Assembly (NCBI GenBank): GCA_009617715.1
Contig: VTFK01000166.1
Span: forward strand, 965,934-1,029,933
Length of the DNA stretch: 64,000 bases
Direction: 5' to 3'
Source of the DNA: Plectrocnemia conspersa
Lineage: Eukaryota; Arthropoda; Insecta; Trichoptera; Polycentropodidae
Shown here: positions 36,180 through 48,180 of the stretch, in pieces
Numbering within the stretch: position 1 is the first letter of the stretch
Layout of the letters: each line of letters starts with the position of its first letter
Notes under the pieces: generated by a model
What the model saw: the letters and a program-made list of their open reading frames with translations, nothing else
The model's database searches: none
Told to the model about the DNA's origin: nothing
Made by a program: the position numbers and the translations under genes

Positions 36180-36490
36180 CCCATGTTCATTTACTAATTA
36201 TCGACTTTTCTATTGCGTATGATCGATAAGCTGCATGCGACTAGTAAATTCGAGTGAGTCGCTGAAAATTTTCCTCAATTTTATCTATTGTTTGTTATTG
36301 AAAGTGATTCAGAAATTCTGCGAAGCGATAAGTTGCTGCCAAGTTATTGTTGGTAGCACGCGAGGATCTATTAGTGCTTTTACGATTTTAGTCGTATTCT
36401 ACAGAATATTTCTCCAAGGTGATGATTTAACCTACAAATTAGAAGGGCGTAAGATAATCATTTTATGGCCTCTGATGCAATAGAGATATT
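36180..36490 (+). pseudogene. Possible reverse transcriptase fragment
   Basis: DFSIAYDR at about 36205 resembles motif A of LINE reverse transcriptases (DF.KAFD.), and 70-80 residues later STRGSISAFTILVVFYRIFL resembles the GVRQGS....LF...I.DL block. The catalytic YADD is not seen. Weak evidence. Confidence 0.3.
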
Positions 36491-37059
36491 GCTACTATAG
36501 GTCCGGTTTGTACTTAACATACAAATTTATAATAAATACCAAATAAACATGTATGGAAATATTTCATAACTAATAAAGTTTTATTCTTTAAAGTTTTAGA
36601 TTGTCTTGTCAGCTTTTCAATTGCTTCATAGACTTTTATCTCTTTTATCAGTGTCCGGAAATCTTTGGATTAACGCTCTGAAGGAGTTGTAGTTATTCTT
36701 CTAATGTTGTATGTCTGTTTCCATAGCCATATTTTTCTCAGGCTCAATGTTTAATTGACGAAACAGGCGTTTCAGTGTGGTTTTGAATAATTTTATTATT
36801 TCAGCATAACGCAAAGAAAATAAATTTTGTGATTCATCCGAATGAAAATAATTTTGGTTGTGCAAAAAAAAACAATGATATTAACGTCACATCCCATTTT
36901 TAATATCATTTAGTAGTTTTATTTTTTACTTATTTCTGTATTATTGGCAATGTATAAATACGTGAAAAATATGAAATATTTTCGAGATTCTCATAAACAA
37001 TTTCTTGAGAAACAAGATTTTCGAAATTGCAAAATAAAAAATTCTCGAGAAAGGAAAAT

Positions 37060-37545
37060 GAAAATTAATCAGAATCACAAACATATTTTTTATAGCTATC
37101 GACGAAAACATCATTGTATTTAGCAAACTCGTTGAGTAGCTGGAGCATTCTGAGGACAAGAATAAAGGACGCGATCGCGACTCTCTGAGGCACTCTGAAA
37201 AGCATTGACGGATTGTGAACATCGCCCCTTAGCAGCTTTAAAAAGCGCTTCATTAATTAGACGCTACGCCGAGAATGCATTGAATTGTACCCCAACAGGA
37301 TAGCTAGGATACAAATAGGGTGTATATCATAAATTGTCTTTGAATTCTCTATAAAAACAAGGAGTACTTCGCTCCACTTTTATTCCAGACAATGAAACTA
37401 TATACAAGGACGCTACGAATTAGCGTATCGAACAGAACGCGAATCCGCAATAAATTATTAAAGCGACACGCGCTCCGCATAACAAAGCTGAGCATCCTCG
37501 ACGCCTTGTTGCAAACATTAGCGATGTACATCACTCTCAAATCAT
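37060..37545 (-). pseudogene. LINE relic, C-terminal region
   Basis: On the - strand VCNKASRMLSFVMRSACRF, then IRVLFDTLIRSVLVYSFIVW, then LKLLRGDVHNPSMLFRVPQR, the order of the C-terminal third of the LINE at 8.6-10.4 kb. Frames change in between. The 3' hairpin is not present. Confidence 0.65.
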
Positions 37546-37877
37546 CGACGGAAGCAATTATGTTTGATCTTTTTTTATTTAAAACTATAACATCGTTTTA
37601 TCTAATTTATTAAGCATATTTTATCTAATTTATTATTATCAATACTGATTTATTTTTTTAATTTATAAATTATGTTATGAATTTCCTCTAAAGACACTGA
37701 TTTAACTTCTTTAAATGAAGTGCAATAAATAATATTTTATATCTATCTACTACGAATGATATTAAAAACAAGTAGTACTTTCACAGGTTAATGTAAATGT
37801 AAAAATCAGTATCTTAATAAAACAATAAGTCAATGGACATATTTATTATGGCCAAAACTAGGTAACGGGAAGATGAC

Positions 37878-37903
37878 GACCGGCGGGGCCTCGTCCGCCG
37901 GTC
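37878..37903. repeat. GC-rich 9-bp hairpin
   Basis: GACCGGCGG (37878-37886) pairs exactly with CCGCCGGTC (37895-37903) around GGCCTCGT. It is an isolated GC-rich structure in AT-rich DNA, of unknown role. Confidence 0.7.
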
Positions 37904-38254
37904 ATTATCATTCACATATGTAACAACCATGTGACTATTATGAGCTGTATACACTTCAAGCGGCTAAATCAGTGTGTAATTGCCACCCGTCGGCCAAACT
38001 CATTTCAATAATATGTATTTTACAAGTATTTTAAGATGCACGGCTTTGTTAGAAGGAACGCGTCCTTTATAACATCCTAAAATTTGATTATGCTACTTAT
38101 AGTCGAACCTCTTTGGTACCTTATATATTGCGTTATTCCTACCACAGATATAATATTCCCTTTGTTTCAATTACTCATCAATATAATTTCTATACAATCA
38201 TTTCCATGAAGCGGTTGTACGTGCACATTAAAAGAGTGCCTCCATTATTATGCG

Positions 38255-38255
<1 letters not shown>

Positions 38256-38289
<34 letters not shown>
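38256..38289. repeat. (TA)n microsatellite
   Basis: An uninterrupted TA run of 34 bases. Confidence 0.95.
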
Positions 38290-38290
<1 letters not shown>

Positions 38291-39254
38291 CAATTTCCAG
38301 TAGCGTACATATCAAATCTCTTTGTCTCACGTCTTTCGTCGTTTTAGTTCATGGTTCTAGACATAATGTGCTTGAATTCCCTGAAAACGCACACACAGCG
38401 TAAAATAAATCCAGATGAATGACGCACACGACCGCTTTCAGGTAAAAGTTTCGGTATCGAGCGACAAAGCTTTGGAAACTGTCCATTTTTCACTACGAGG
38501 CCGCCGACCTTGCGCGTTTGGTCACTGTCGTGGCATTGGCCATTCCTGAACAATACATATGCTGTATATTCATTAAATAATACAGTCTAATAACGATAAC
38601 GATTGTGTTCAACAAGATCGAAAGTGACATTTCATCAAACAAGAATAGTTTTCTTATCTTTGACGTTGATTGACGTCCCGGTGGTGAATTATTTAATCAA
38701 TATTTGTCTATGGCAGGGATGGCACATAGAACTGGATCGATGTGCCAAGAGATGTGAAATATACATATTTAAAATTCATTACTTAGTTTTGGGACATATA
38801 AGTCCCATCAATTGCAAAGGAAATTCTTTGGCATGCCATCGAAAATCTCAAGCGTGTCAAGTTCATTAAACTTGCTATATATTTACAATCCCTGATATAT
38901 GATATATTTGAATTCACTGATCTGCATCTTTATGCAATGACAAACACCAATCGCACGGACCAGATGTGATGAATGAAGAAGAATTTGATATCTGTGTCGT
39001 TTATTTTCAAGTTGGAAACAAAGTGGTAGTTCAAGTGGAAGTTCGAGTAATATTTGTATTGTGTATTTTTTAGCCAATTGATATGAAAATATGTATACAA
39101 ATTATAATGCCAAATAGTCTACATTTTAGTATTAATATGCATTCATAAAATAGAATCATCAGTTCAAATACTCTTGGTGAAGATCGAGTGATACTACGAA
39201 TGTGTCTATTACCATTATTAATAAATACTATAAATAAATGTGGTCATATACCTG
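38290..39254. other. Spacer, no supported gene
   Basis: A GC-richer patch at 38410-38540 contains TTTCAGGTAAAAG, which resembles splice sites, but no exon could be supported. The open frames at 38344-38553 and 38603-38869 match nothing I know. Confidence 0.4.
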
Positions 39255-39545
39255 CTAAAAACCATTATTGACCAATGAAACGCATCATGAACGCATTAAA
39301 TGGGCCAGTCGACCCAAAATCTGGATTGTTTTGGTTTAAGAAAAATGATGCTCTCTGATGAGAGTAAAATATATTTATACATAACTTAAAATTGGTACAC
39401 AAAGTTATTCGTCAAGGTGGCGAAAGATACAGCAAAACATATCTCTTGGCAACTGAGCGAAATCCAGAGAGCAAAATGATATGAGGGTGCTTCTTATATT
39501 CCGGAATGGAAGGTATCAGAAGAGTGAAGGTCATGGATTATAAAA
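39255..39545 (+). pseudogene. Tc1-type transposase relic, copy 1
   Basis: Pieces in changing frames read HHERIKWA, then LSDESK at 39351-39368, then QGGERYS, then GCFLYSGMEGI. These follow the Tc1 order: K.R..WA..H, FSDES.F, RPGERY, WGCFS..G.G. The same pieces in the same order occur at 63130-63500. DESK holds a catalytic aspartate of the DDE triad. Stops are frequent. Confidence 0.6.
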
Positions 39546-39979
39546 CTGTTTCATCCTTTTAATATAAAAACAGGTGAGCTCAAATGTTTCTGTAGTCTAT
39601 TATTAGTCGAAAATAGTTTTTTAATCAATTTAATCATTGCAGTAAAGATAAGACTAAAATAATTAAATAATTAAATAAAATTAGTACTTTATATAATCAT
39701 TTTATAATATTAGAAAAATGTGTTATAGTCATTAATAAGATTGATAGATATCTTTAGTTCATAATAAAAAATAATGACTAATTACACCACTCGATGAACC
39801 ATTGATTAACTCCATGTTTTATGGCTTTATAAGATTTTAAAATATTTTTCTACATGTGATGTTTTATAATTATTCATGAATTTCAAAGTGTTTTTTTCAA
39901 TTATTGATCCATTTTTACTGTTTTTTTTTAAATTTAATAATTTTTAAAAATTAATCTAAAATTATACAATGTTTTGATT

Positions 39980-40780
39980 TTTAAGGTAATGCGTTTTTTG
40001 TACGCTACTGTATATATGGGGAAATGGGAGGAGATCAACAACCCTTCTCTTCACGTTTAGAACGAACTGGTAGCTCTGATTCTTTATTCAAATTATATTA
40101 TTAGACTTATAGCCGGCAACAATTTTATTAATTTAATCAACGCAATAAAGACGAGAATAAAATAATTAAATAAAATTAGTATTTTATGAAACTAAGTGGA
40201 ATAGTCATATTTGGTTCATAATTAAGAAAAAAAACTACTACTACGAATTATACCACTAGCTCGTTGAATCATTGATTAATTCAACGTTTTTCCGTGATTT
40301 TTTATAAGTAATAATGAATTTTAAAGTATTGCCTTTTAATTTTTACTGTTTTTTTTATTTATTTTAGTTCATTGCTATTTTTAAAATGAATATAAAATTA
40401 TAACATATTATGATTTTGAAGGTGGTGCGTTTTTTGCACGCTACTGTATATTCGGGGAAATGGGAGGAGATCAATAATCTTTCTATTCTCAGACTTTTTG
40501 ACTAGGTTGCTTTAGAATGGAGCTGATAGCTCTAAAATTATATAAATATAGATAAAAAAATAATACTTTATAAAACTGTTTTAGTATATGTATTAAGAAA
40601 AATTTGAAAAAAAATTTTAGTTTTTTTTTAAATTTAATATTTAAAAAAATAATATTAAATTATAACATATTTTGATTTTTGATGTGATGCGTTTTTTGCA
40701 CACTAGTGTATATTTAGGGAAATGGGAGGAGATCAACAATCCTTCTCTTTCTATTAAGAACGGTACTGGTAACTCTGATT
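39980..40780. repeat. Three diverged tandem copies joined to a Tc1-like end
   Basis: Near 39990, 40425 and 40685 the same block recurs: GCGTTTTTTGCACGCTACTG (complement starts CAGTAGCGTGCAAAAAACGC, as Tc1 ends do), then TATAT, then GGGGAAATGGGAGGAGATCA and ACAATCCTTCTC. The parts further away (GAACC/GAATCATTGATTAA) recur too. The GGGGAAAGGGAGGAG part alone occurs inverted at 60330-60350 without the Tc1 end. Confidence 0.6.
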
Positions 40781-41609
40781 TTTTATTCTAACTATATTGT
40801 TAATCTTACAACAATGGAATTTGTAAGGAAACAGTACGGCCCATAAATTGTCTTTTTTATCCTTCTTTAGTTATTTGATCCATTCACAATAAATTGCGCC
40901 AAAAATAAAATACGTTGGTAAAACGCCATTTATTTAAAATATAAACAATAAAAGCAGAATTGATTAATACAATATTTTTATAACCAATATAAGAACTACA
41001 ACTGCTCTCAAATATGCACTTGTTTATAATTTATAATTAGTAAACTTTCAGTTTTCAATGTTGAAGATATATAGTCATTGCCAATGCCATGTTTTAGATA
41101 GCAGGACTGATAGCTAAAAATAATCTTTATTCTCAAATTATGGACCTTTTTAGAGAGACAAAATAGTTTAAAAGGTTTGATTCGGCCAATGAAATGCCTT
41201 TTTTAAGTTCTGCTTTTCTGAATAGAGCTGCTACTGCTGAGAAAACTGAAGTTAAACATAATAAATTAACTATTAGATGCAATTGAAGAAATGCAGATCA
41301 TAACATAGTTATAAATATCAAGCTAAATGCTGTTTCAGTATATTAAACAGAAAATAAAAAAGGTTGTTTTGTTATTTCAACGATTACTAATCTCTGAACA
41401 GCAATTCATTGAACCGTTGTTATTGATAAACTAGTAAATGACGTATCTGTAAATTAGTATTATTAGACTGTTTGTATTTTTGGTAAATGTGTTTTTTGCT
41501 GTATATTTATTTGTGGTATTCGATAAAACGATGAGGTCATTGCGTCTTCATTGAATTTATAAAATAATAATAATATTATTATTAAAAATATTTATATTTT
41601 ACCCCCTCA

Positions 41610-41870
41610 GAGGTTCAACCTTCCAACGTCTTCGAGAATCACGATCGCGTCCTCTTTTGATAACTGCAAGAGCCAGGACGTACGCGTTAATCGACTCGCA
41701 TATGGCTGTCGCTATCCGACATTGCATATTGATTTTTATGATTTTTCTCTATGTGTATTATAGTAATACAATGAATTGACTTTGACCATCGTGACGCATT
41801 GGAATAACCTGTTAGATCACGATTGCTTCAATTTAATTTAAATAAATAGGTATTGAAAATACTATAATAT
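41610..41870 (+). pseudogene. LINE 3' relic with hairpin
   Basis: A frame with RLRESRSRPLLITARARTYA and MAVAIR, the very C-terminus of the LINE protein, is followed by the 3' hairpin (ATCGTGA at 41788-41794 pairing with TCACGAT at 41817-41823) and an A-rich tail. A 5'-truncated copy, as target-primed reverse transcription leaves. Confidence 0.65.
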
Positions 41871-42734
41871 TTTAATAAATATATTATAGCAAATCAAATA
41901 CAGAAAAATATATATATTTATAATTACGTAATTACGTCAAATTGCGAGACTTTATATATATCTACATTTTACACATTTGAACAAACAGATTGACCCAATT
42001 TCAAAAATAACGTAGACGATAACAAAGCGAAAGCAATAATGACAACTGTAGTTGTTTTATAAAATCACTCGAAACATTCGGTCTGTGTATCTCACTACAA
42101 GTAATATTAGTAGATCTTAATAATGTATACATACATATATATAAATATGAATATATATACATATACTTTTATGATTATCGTTTCGCTGTGTTTAATTATA
42201 CGAAAAATTAATTGAGAGAGAGATTTACACGAGATAAAAAAAGGCGATGCTGTAAAGTAAATTACTCGGAAATAATTATTACGAAGATGATAATTGTATA
42301 GGTAGGTGTATATTTTTATTTTCTTTTGATCGGGATGAAATTAGGGAGTTGAATTTTTCATTTCGAATTGAAGGTTCATTAATAAGAGTACTAATATAAG
42401 GAAAGCTCTGACGATATTACTTATCGTTTCACTCAGACGTGATTTGAGTTAAGCTTTTTCATCCGAAAGAACGTGTTTTTCCATTGGATATAAATAGAAA
42501 ATCAAATAAAAACGCGAATTTAAGATATTGTTAATACATTACAGTATTTAATATCCATTTTCATTTAAGGCACAAGACATTTTATTTCCATTTCTTTATA
42601 TGATTGAATTTAAAAAATCTGTTGAAACTAATCCAAAACATATATATTCTATCGGAAAAGCTCAAAAATGAGGAACAGATTCTATTCGAATTTAATGAAA
42701 GAAAAATGTATATTCTGACGGTTTTAATTTACTC

Positions 42735-43210
42735 AAACTTCCCTTGACCTTTCGCCTATAAATTATCACATAACATTGACTCAAATTTATGTCATTTACC
42801 TAGATTATCATCTGCCACACTAGAACGGAAAATAATAAAAACTCTATTACTATTTCCGTCGTAGTTGTGTATAAATTTATCATACATCATAATATGCAAA
42901 GAACAAATTCATTGCGTCAATAATAAAATACTTTAAGATTTACCTTAAAATTTGCAGATTAGTAATTTGAAAGTACAAAGCGAAGCTTACCTGTAACAAG
43001 AATAAAAATATATATTAAAATCATGGCAATATAAATTAAAATTCATTACATCACACTCTTAAAAATATTTCAGAGAAAATCTTTGATCAAAATTCTCAGT
43101 AGGATTCTCTGTCATTGTTTCTAACGATTGATACAATATCTGTCATTGTTATCTCACCACATTTGAGCAATATAAAATTAATTAATGTAACACCAAAAAT
43201 ACAATAAGAT
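42735..43210. repeat. Duplicated segment, copy 1
   Basis: It matches 58025-58545 in the same orientation in patches: CCTTGACCTTTCGCCTA, AAATTATCAC, a 28-base identical block at 42972-42999, CTGTCATT and TTATCT. Between the patches the copies are diverged or differ in length. No coding sense. Confidence 0.6.
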
Positions 43211-43319
43211 CTCTTTCTGAGTTTTAGGGTTGTTTTATTATTGCGTAACATAAAACTGCGCAAAAAGATCTTTAGATGAAAACACTATATCTATATCTTT
43301 ATTGGGCACTGTAAAGCTT

Positions 43320-43590
43320 GCAGCCGAATGTCGTGGATTGTCGACACCGCCCCCGAGCGAGTTTAAAAAGTGCTTCATTGCGTAAACGCTACGCTAAGAA
43401 TGCAATGAATTGTATCGCAACGCTTCTAGAAAAAATATATCTAAGATATTTTATTTGAATACTCTCCAACAAAGAGTACTTCATTTTAATTGGATTCAAG
43501 ACAATGGAGCCACATTCGAGGACGTTACGAATTAGCGTATCGTACAGAACGCGAATCAGCGGTACTTTAGAATAGCTCACATATTGACAG
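43320..43590 (-). pseudogene. LINE relic, C-terminal region
   Basis: The - strand frame LIRVLYDTLIRNVLECGSIV through IQIKYLRYIF equals the C-terminal region of the LINE at 8.6-10.4 kb. A further piece to 43320 is out of frame. Confidence 0.65.
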
Positions 43591-43789
43591 CGGCAACTTT
43601 AGTAACTTAAAAAAAACAGAAGTTGCTTGACTTCTGAAGAAGCAGCTGATGACAAACATTCGCAAATGCTTTTTTAATGTCGGAATAGACTACATTGACT
43701 TGGATTTTGCCACAAGACGTAAGTGGCCGTGGAACAGCGCAGACGAAAACCGCGCTGTTGGTCTTCTAGCGCTTGCTGACAGTAATTTA

Positions 43790-43860
43790 TTTATTTATTT
43801 ATTAAAATTATGACCATTGTGACCTGACATGTTAACCTAATACGTCACGATTGCTACAAG
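43790..43860 (-). mobile_element. LINE 3' tail with hairpin
   Basis: In - strand sense a hairpin (arms at 43854-43844 and 43823-43813, core ATCGTGAC with GTCACAAT) is followed by ATTTTAATAAATAAATAAAT. The coding part upstream is missing, so this is a strongly truncated copy. Confidence 0.65.
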
Positions 43861-44081
43861 TATAAAATATAATACAATTTTAAAACACACACACATTTAT
43901 ACATATAGGTGCGTAATACTAAAGTATTCCTGAAGTAGCGCGCATTTCAAAATTTGTAAAACACATGTTTTATTTTAAGTATTAAGATAACATCACTAGA
44001 AAATCATTTTGAATATACCAACCATCCGCGCGGTCTCATTTTCTAGGGAAACATTGGTTGAACACACCGTTAATTTCACTA

Positions 44082-44120
44082 TATAAAGCGGCAAGTGCTG
44101 CGTCTAAGTTGTCGCACTCA
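44082..44120 (+). promoter_or_regulatory. TATA-type core-promoter-like segment 1
   Basis: TATAAAG at 44082-44089, AAGTGCT at 44093-44099 and GTTGTCGCAC at 44108-44117, about 25 bases after the TATA box. The same three parts at similar spacing occur at 51909-51945. No open frame follows. Confidence 0.3.
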
Positions 44121-45774
44121 TTGACTTTTAAATTTCATTTCGCTATTATTCGCACTTTTAAATCCGGCGCTTCGATAATTTATGGAATGCAATAATAATT
44201 ATCATATATAAACGATTTGGTAATCGCTTCGAATTACATTAAAATCAAAACTACTACCGCGATACTACCTATTGTATATTATAATGAATAATTAAATAAT
44301 TAATAAATATTTTGTTAAAGAAAAAAATGTTTGAAACATATCGTTATGTTTTCGATGTTAATATTTATAATACCTAAGTAATTTATTTTTTCTAAAGACG
44401 CGCACTGTTATTTAACCACAAAATCGATGTTTGACTTAGTATGAATGAACATAGTTAGGGGTGGTTGGCCTTTAAGCAAGGGCACCTCGTGGAACTTTTA
44501 AACGAACTTGGCATCACTCGTTTATATTGTAGTATAGTAGCATGAAGCGGTTAGAGTCTAGACGTTTTTATGTTTCAACAAGAATACGAGAGCTCACTGA
44601 CATTTTGACTGAGGATTTGCTCCTCTCTTATCTTTGGTGCTAGAGCCACAGATGCGGTCTGAATTTCTGCGCAAATTTGCTAGAAATTTTGGAACTTCAT
44701 GCAAAAATTACACATGATTTTTTTTAGTTTCACAGTTTCAAACAATTTTTATAAATATTCGTTTCTGATGTATTTATAATATTGCGAGGTTCAAGGACAT
44801 TGAAATATTTTTTACTAAGCGGCTTTTAAGGTAAACGGTTTCTTTGTCAATAATATTATAAAAGACTAACTCAGACAGACGATAATGATATTTTGACGCT
44901 TCTAATTTTATTTATTCATATGAATTTCGTAATTTACTTATATTCTCATATATACGATTGAATACCAAGGTAGCTTCGTCTAAAAACAGATCTTGTCACT
45001 GCAAAGTTTTTGAACCATAATTTGTTCCACCCACACTTTAAACAAAAATATGCATACATATAAATACAAAGTTAAAAGTTATTATTTAATTTTTTTTATT
45101 TTCGATTGATGTCCGTCATAATATATAAATTTTAAACGCCATAGACAAGATAATAATAGCAAATAAAATTTGAGAATGTTTTGTCTGTGAGCGTGAGATA
45201 ATTTTAATATGAATTTGCCTATCGTAGAAACACGTGAAATGGCTCACCCGTCCCAATATATTGTTGACAGCAAAAAGTGTGTTTTTACTATGAATCAAAG
45301 TGCCGATCATTGTCAACTCTCGCGGATTATAAACTTGATAGCATCATATAATTTTGAATGATAAAAATTGTATAATCTTCTATTTATGAATAACCTAATT
45401 GTATAACCAAATTTGCTCTTTTTATATTTTTAAAAGTAAAAAATAAATATTTTTTGTTACTTCTAATTGGATAATAAATATTAATTACTCAATTAAATAA
45501 TTTATTCTGTGTAATTGATATCAAAATTGCATTGAAGTATTACAAAAAAATTGATCACATCAACCGATGGATAACAAGCGATCAAGACTCTAAAGATTAT
45601 AAATCATTCACGGTAAATAATATTAATAGACTTAAATGCCATTTTTTTTTGTGTACAACCGTCTCCCGAGTATATCGTATGTATTTTAAGAAAAGACTCC
45701 CATGATTTTTGTTTGAATAAAATATGTAAAAAATTACAAAAAAAACTGTTTATTACTTTATATGCAAAAAGTCG
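44121..45774. other. AT-rich stretch, no supported gene
   Basis: Nothing beyond chance open frames was found. Confidence 0.4.
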
Positions 45775-46180
45775 GGATAAACTAATAAATAGTATTGCAA
45801 ATATGGACACTAAAAGTTGCTTCCAGATGAATTCTAGAAATGAATGTAAAAATAGCTTTAGTCGCTTTATCTCCAAATGAAATTTTGTTTCGTTCCATGG
45901 CCACGCATGTTTTATTGTACCCAGTGAAGGATAAACAAAGGATTTGAGAAGTCATAACTCGAATGAGTTCCGTGTAAATATTTTGTGCGACACCCAATAG
46001 CCAGCAGGACATTGATCGTATTTTTTTTTATGTATGCATGTAAAATGATTATTGGTAGTCTTATTTAAAAAAATATTTATATTGTGATATTTTTATATTG
46101 ATAATATTTATTTATATTGAGTGTTTAGAAATCTGTGCCTCCTGTCAAACTAGACTCTCATGCTTTGCATGAATCTATTG
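45775..46180. repeat. Dispersed repeat, copy 2
   Basis: Same orientation as the copy at 20395-20860, starting with AAAAGTCGGGATAAACTA and ending at CTCATGCTTTGCATGA. Confidence 0.55.
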
Positions 46181-46860
46181 AATGAACTGTAGTGATTTGT
46201 GTTTTTTTTTGTACACTACCTAGCACATAGTAGACTGTGGAGAGAGCGAGGAATCGATATTCAGAGCGTGCCAGTGGTGCTACCCTTCGTGCCCAAACGA
46301 GTTTGCTTTTACACACTTTGTGCCCTAGAGCCCTCTTAATGGCACGGGGCCGAAACAATTTCGATTTTTTCCACAGATGAGGAAGTGTGTACGTACGTAA
46401 AAATACGCCAAAATGAGCAGAGAGAACGCCCACCCAGATCCCTGAGGACTTGTCTCCTGAATGACGACAGCAGAACAACAACGATTTTAGGTCAAAAGCG
46501 GAAAAAACTGTCTGATTTTTATTTTTGATAACTTGACTCTAAGAACAATTCCAAACAGTTTAAAACTCCATTTTATAAAAATAAATTAATCAGTTTGAGT
46601 TAAAAAAAATATAAACAGGATAATACATAAATATTGCTTTCTCAATTACTCTTCAGAACAATATTAGTCAAATTCTAATCCTGAAATAGTTTCGCGCATC
46701 TGTTTACCTTTTTTTTTTAATATTTGTTTTTTTTAACGCGGTTTTAAGTCGTCATTAAATTATGTATTTAAAATCAATGAGAATAAAAATAAATTTATGT
46801 TTAATATTTATAAAGATTTTTATTTTTTATTAAATTACTTGTAGGTATTCATTATATCTG
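46181..46860. other. Spacer with a GC-richer patch
   Basis: The patch at 46220-46460 gives a 107-codon open frame on the - strand with no recognisable motif. I do not call it a gene. Confidence 0.4.
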
Positions 46861-46889
46861 ATTGACTTACTCAGTTGGTACATAATTAC

Positions 46890-46933
46890 CCCGTTGTAAC
46901 GCATTGGTCTTACGCCTGTCAGGTTACAACGGG
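46890..46933 (+). repeat. 3' hairpin, perfectly paired copy
   Basis: Arms CCCGTTGTAAC (46890-46900) and GTTACAACGGG (46923-46933) pair perfectly over 11 bases, with a loop beginning GCATTGG and ending CCTGTCAG. Beyond the hairpin both flanks match the SINE body near 15330-15440 in opposite directions, so the copy is an inverted composite. Confidence 0.75.
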
Positions 46934-47069
46934 AGATAATCAGATATAACATATACCTACAATTAAGTATTAATCACACCTATATTAATAATTATAAATT
47001 AGTATGTGAATTATACATAAATTTTTCTCAGCAGAAAAAATGCAGTTGCTGAGTAAAATACTAAATAAG

Positions 47070-47230
47070 AGAAGCTAACGGTGTACCACAAGGGTGCAAA
47101 TTAGGACCATTTTTGTAATAATATATGTATATTAATGATATAATTAATAATATAGTAAAATGTAAAATTTTCTAATATATTTGCAGACGACACTAATTTA
47201 TTGCATATTGTTGATAATGATTATTAATTA
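47070..47230 (+). pseudogene. LINE reverse transcriptase fragment
   Basis: ANGVPQGCKLGPFL, a frame change and YINDIINNI, then FADDTNLLHIVDN at 47180-47218 with the catalytic aspartates. This is the fingers-palm core of a reverse transcriptase; the sequence differs from the LINE at 9.4 kb (YADDLKIY), so it belongs to another family. Confidence 0.7.
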
Positions 47231-47639
47231 TAAAAATGTATTAGGTAAAACGAAACTTTAAGTATATTAGAAAAATGGTAAAAAATAATAAAGTATGATT
47301 ATGTTAGGTAACAGTATATAATATAAATAGTATTTTTAACGTTTAAAAAGCATTGTCAATCTGCGTAACATTTTGTTTCTTTATTTACACGTAAATATGA
47401 CGTCATTATTCTTAAGTGTAAAATTTAACCCCAAGTTTAAAAATGGAAATAAATTTCGGTTACTTCTCAACCGTCGGTCTCAATAAAAAAAGACTAAAAC
47501 AACAACAGAAACGACGAGAGAAAATATGGAAATATTGGTATAAGCGGAAGCTATGGAAAGGATGGATGTAAAATATGGAAAGATAAGAAGCTTCAATTAA
47601 TTTACGATTTTTTTACAGATTTATTAAATGAAGAACATC

Positions 47640-48180
47640 TAAGCCGAATTTTGATTAATAGAAGAGCGCAAAAAACAATTATCCCTTCTCAGAAGTCAAA
47701 AATTCACGTCAAAAGCAATAAAATCATATCGATTCCGTCACACTACGACGTTATAATAATATTGCAAATATAATAAGGAACATATAAATCGAATTTTGAC
47801 CAATAGGAGAACGCAAAAAACAATTATCCTTTCTCAGAAGTAAAAATTTCACGTCAAAAGCAATAAAATAATATCGATTCCGTCACACTACGACGTTATA
47901 ATAATATTGCAAATTTAAATAGAAACATATAAATCGAATTTTGACCAATAGGAGAACGCAAAAAACAATTATCACTTCTCAGAAGTCAAAAATTCACGCC
48001 AAAAGTAATAAAATCGTGCCGTCACCGTCGCAGTGGGAACGCTCGTTACCGAGCGTTCCCACTGCGACGGCGCCGACACGATTTTATTGCTTTTGACGTG
48101 AATTTTTGACTTCTGAGAAGTGATAATTGTTTTTGCGCCCTCCTATTGACCAAAATTCGATTTGAATACACTTTGACTAA
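47640..48180. mobile_element. Foldback element with three left arms and one right arm
   Basis: Three left arms follow each other with a period of about 145 bases (starts near 47645, 47792 and 47936; each GAATTTTGACCAATAGGAGA, then ACAATTATCACTTCTCAGAA). Then come the GC palindrome at 48025-48070 (21-bp stem, TTAC loop) and one right arm to GAATACACTTTGAC. The arm and its inverse are close to identical. No coding capacity. Confidence 0.85.

Noticed and set aside
46158..46481. 107-codon open frame on the - strand
   Set aside because: No motif or homologue recognised; overlaps a GC-richer repeat edge.
47640..48180. CRISPR-like array (regular repeats near 145 bp)
   Set aside because: Eukaryotic context, units are long and adjoining without spacers, and they end in an inverted arm.
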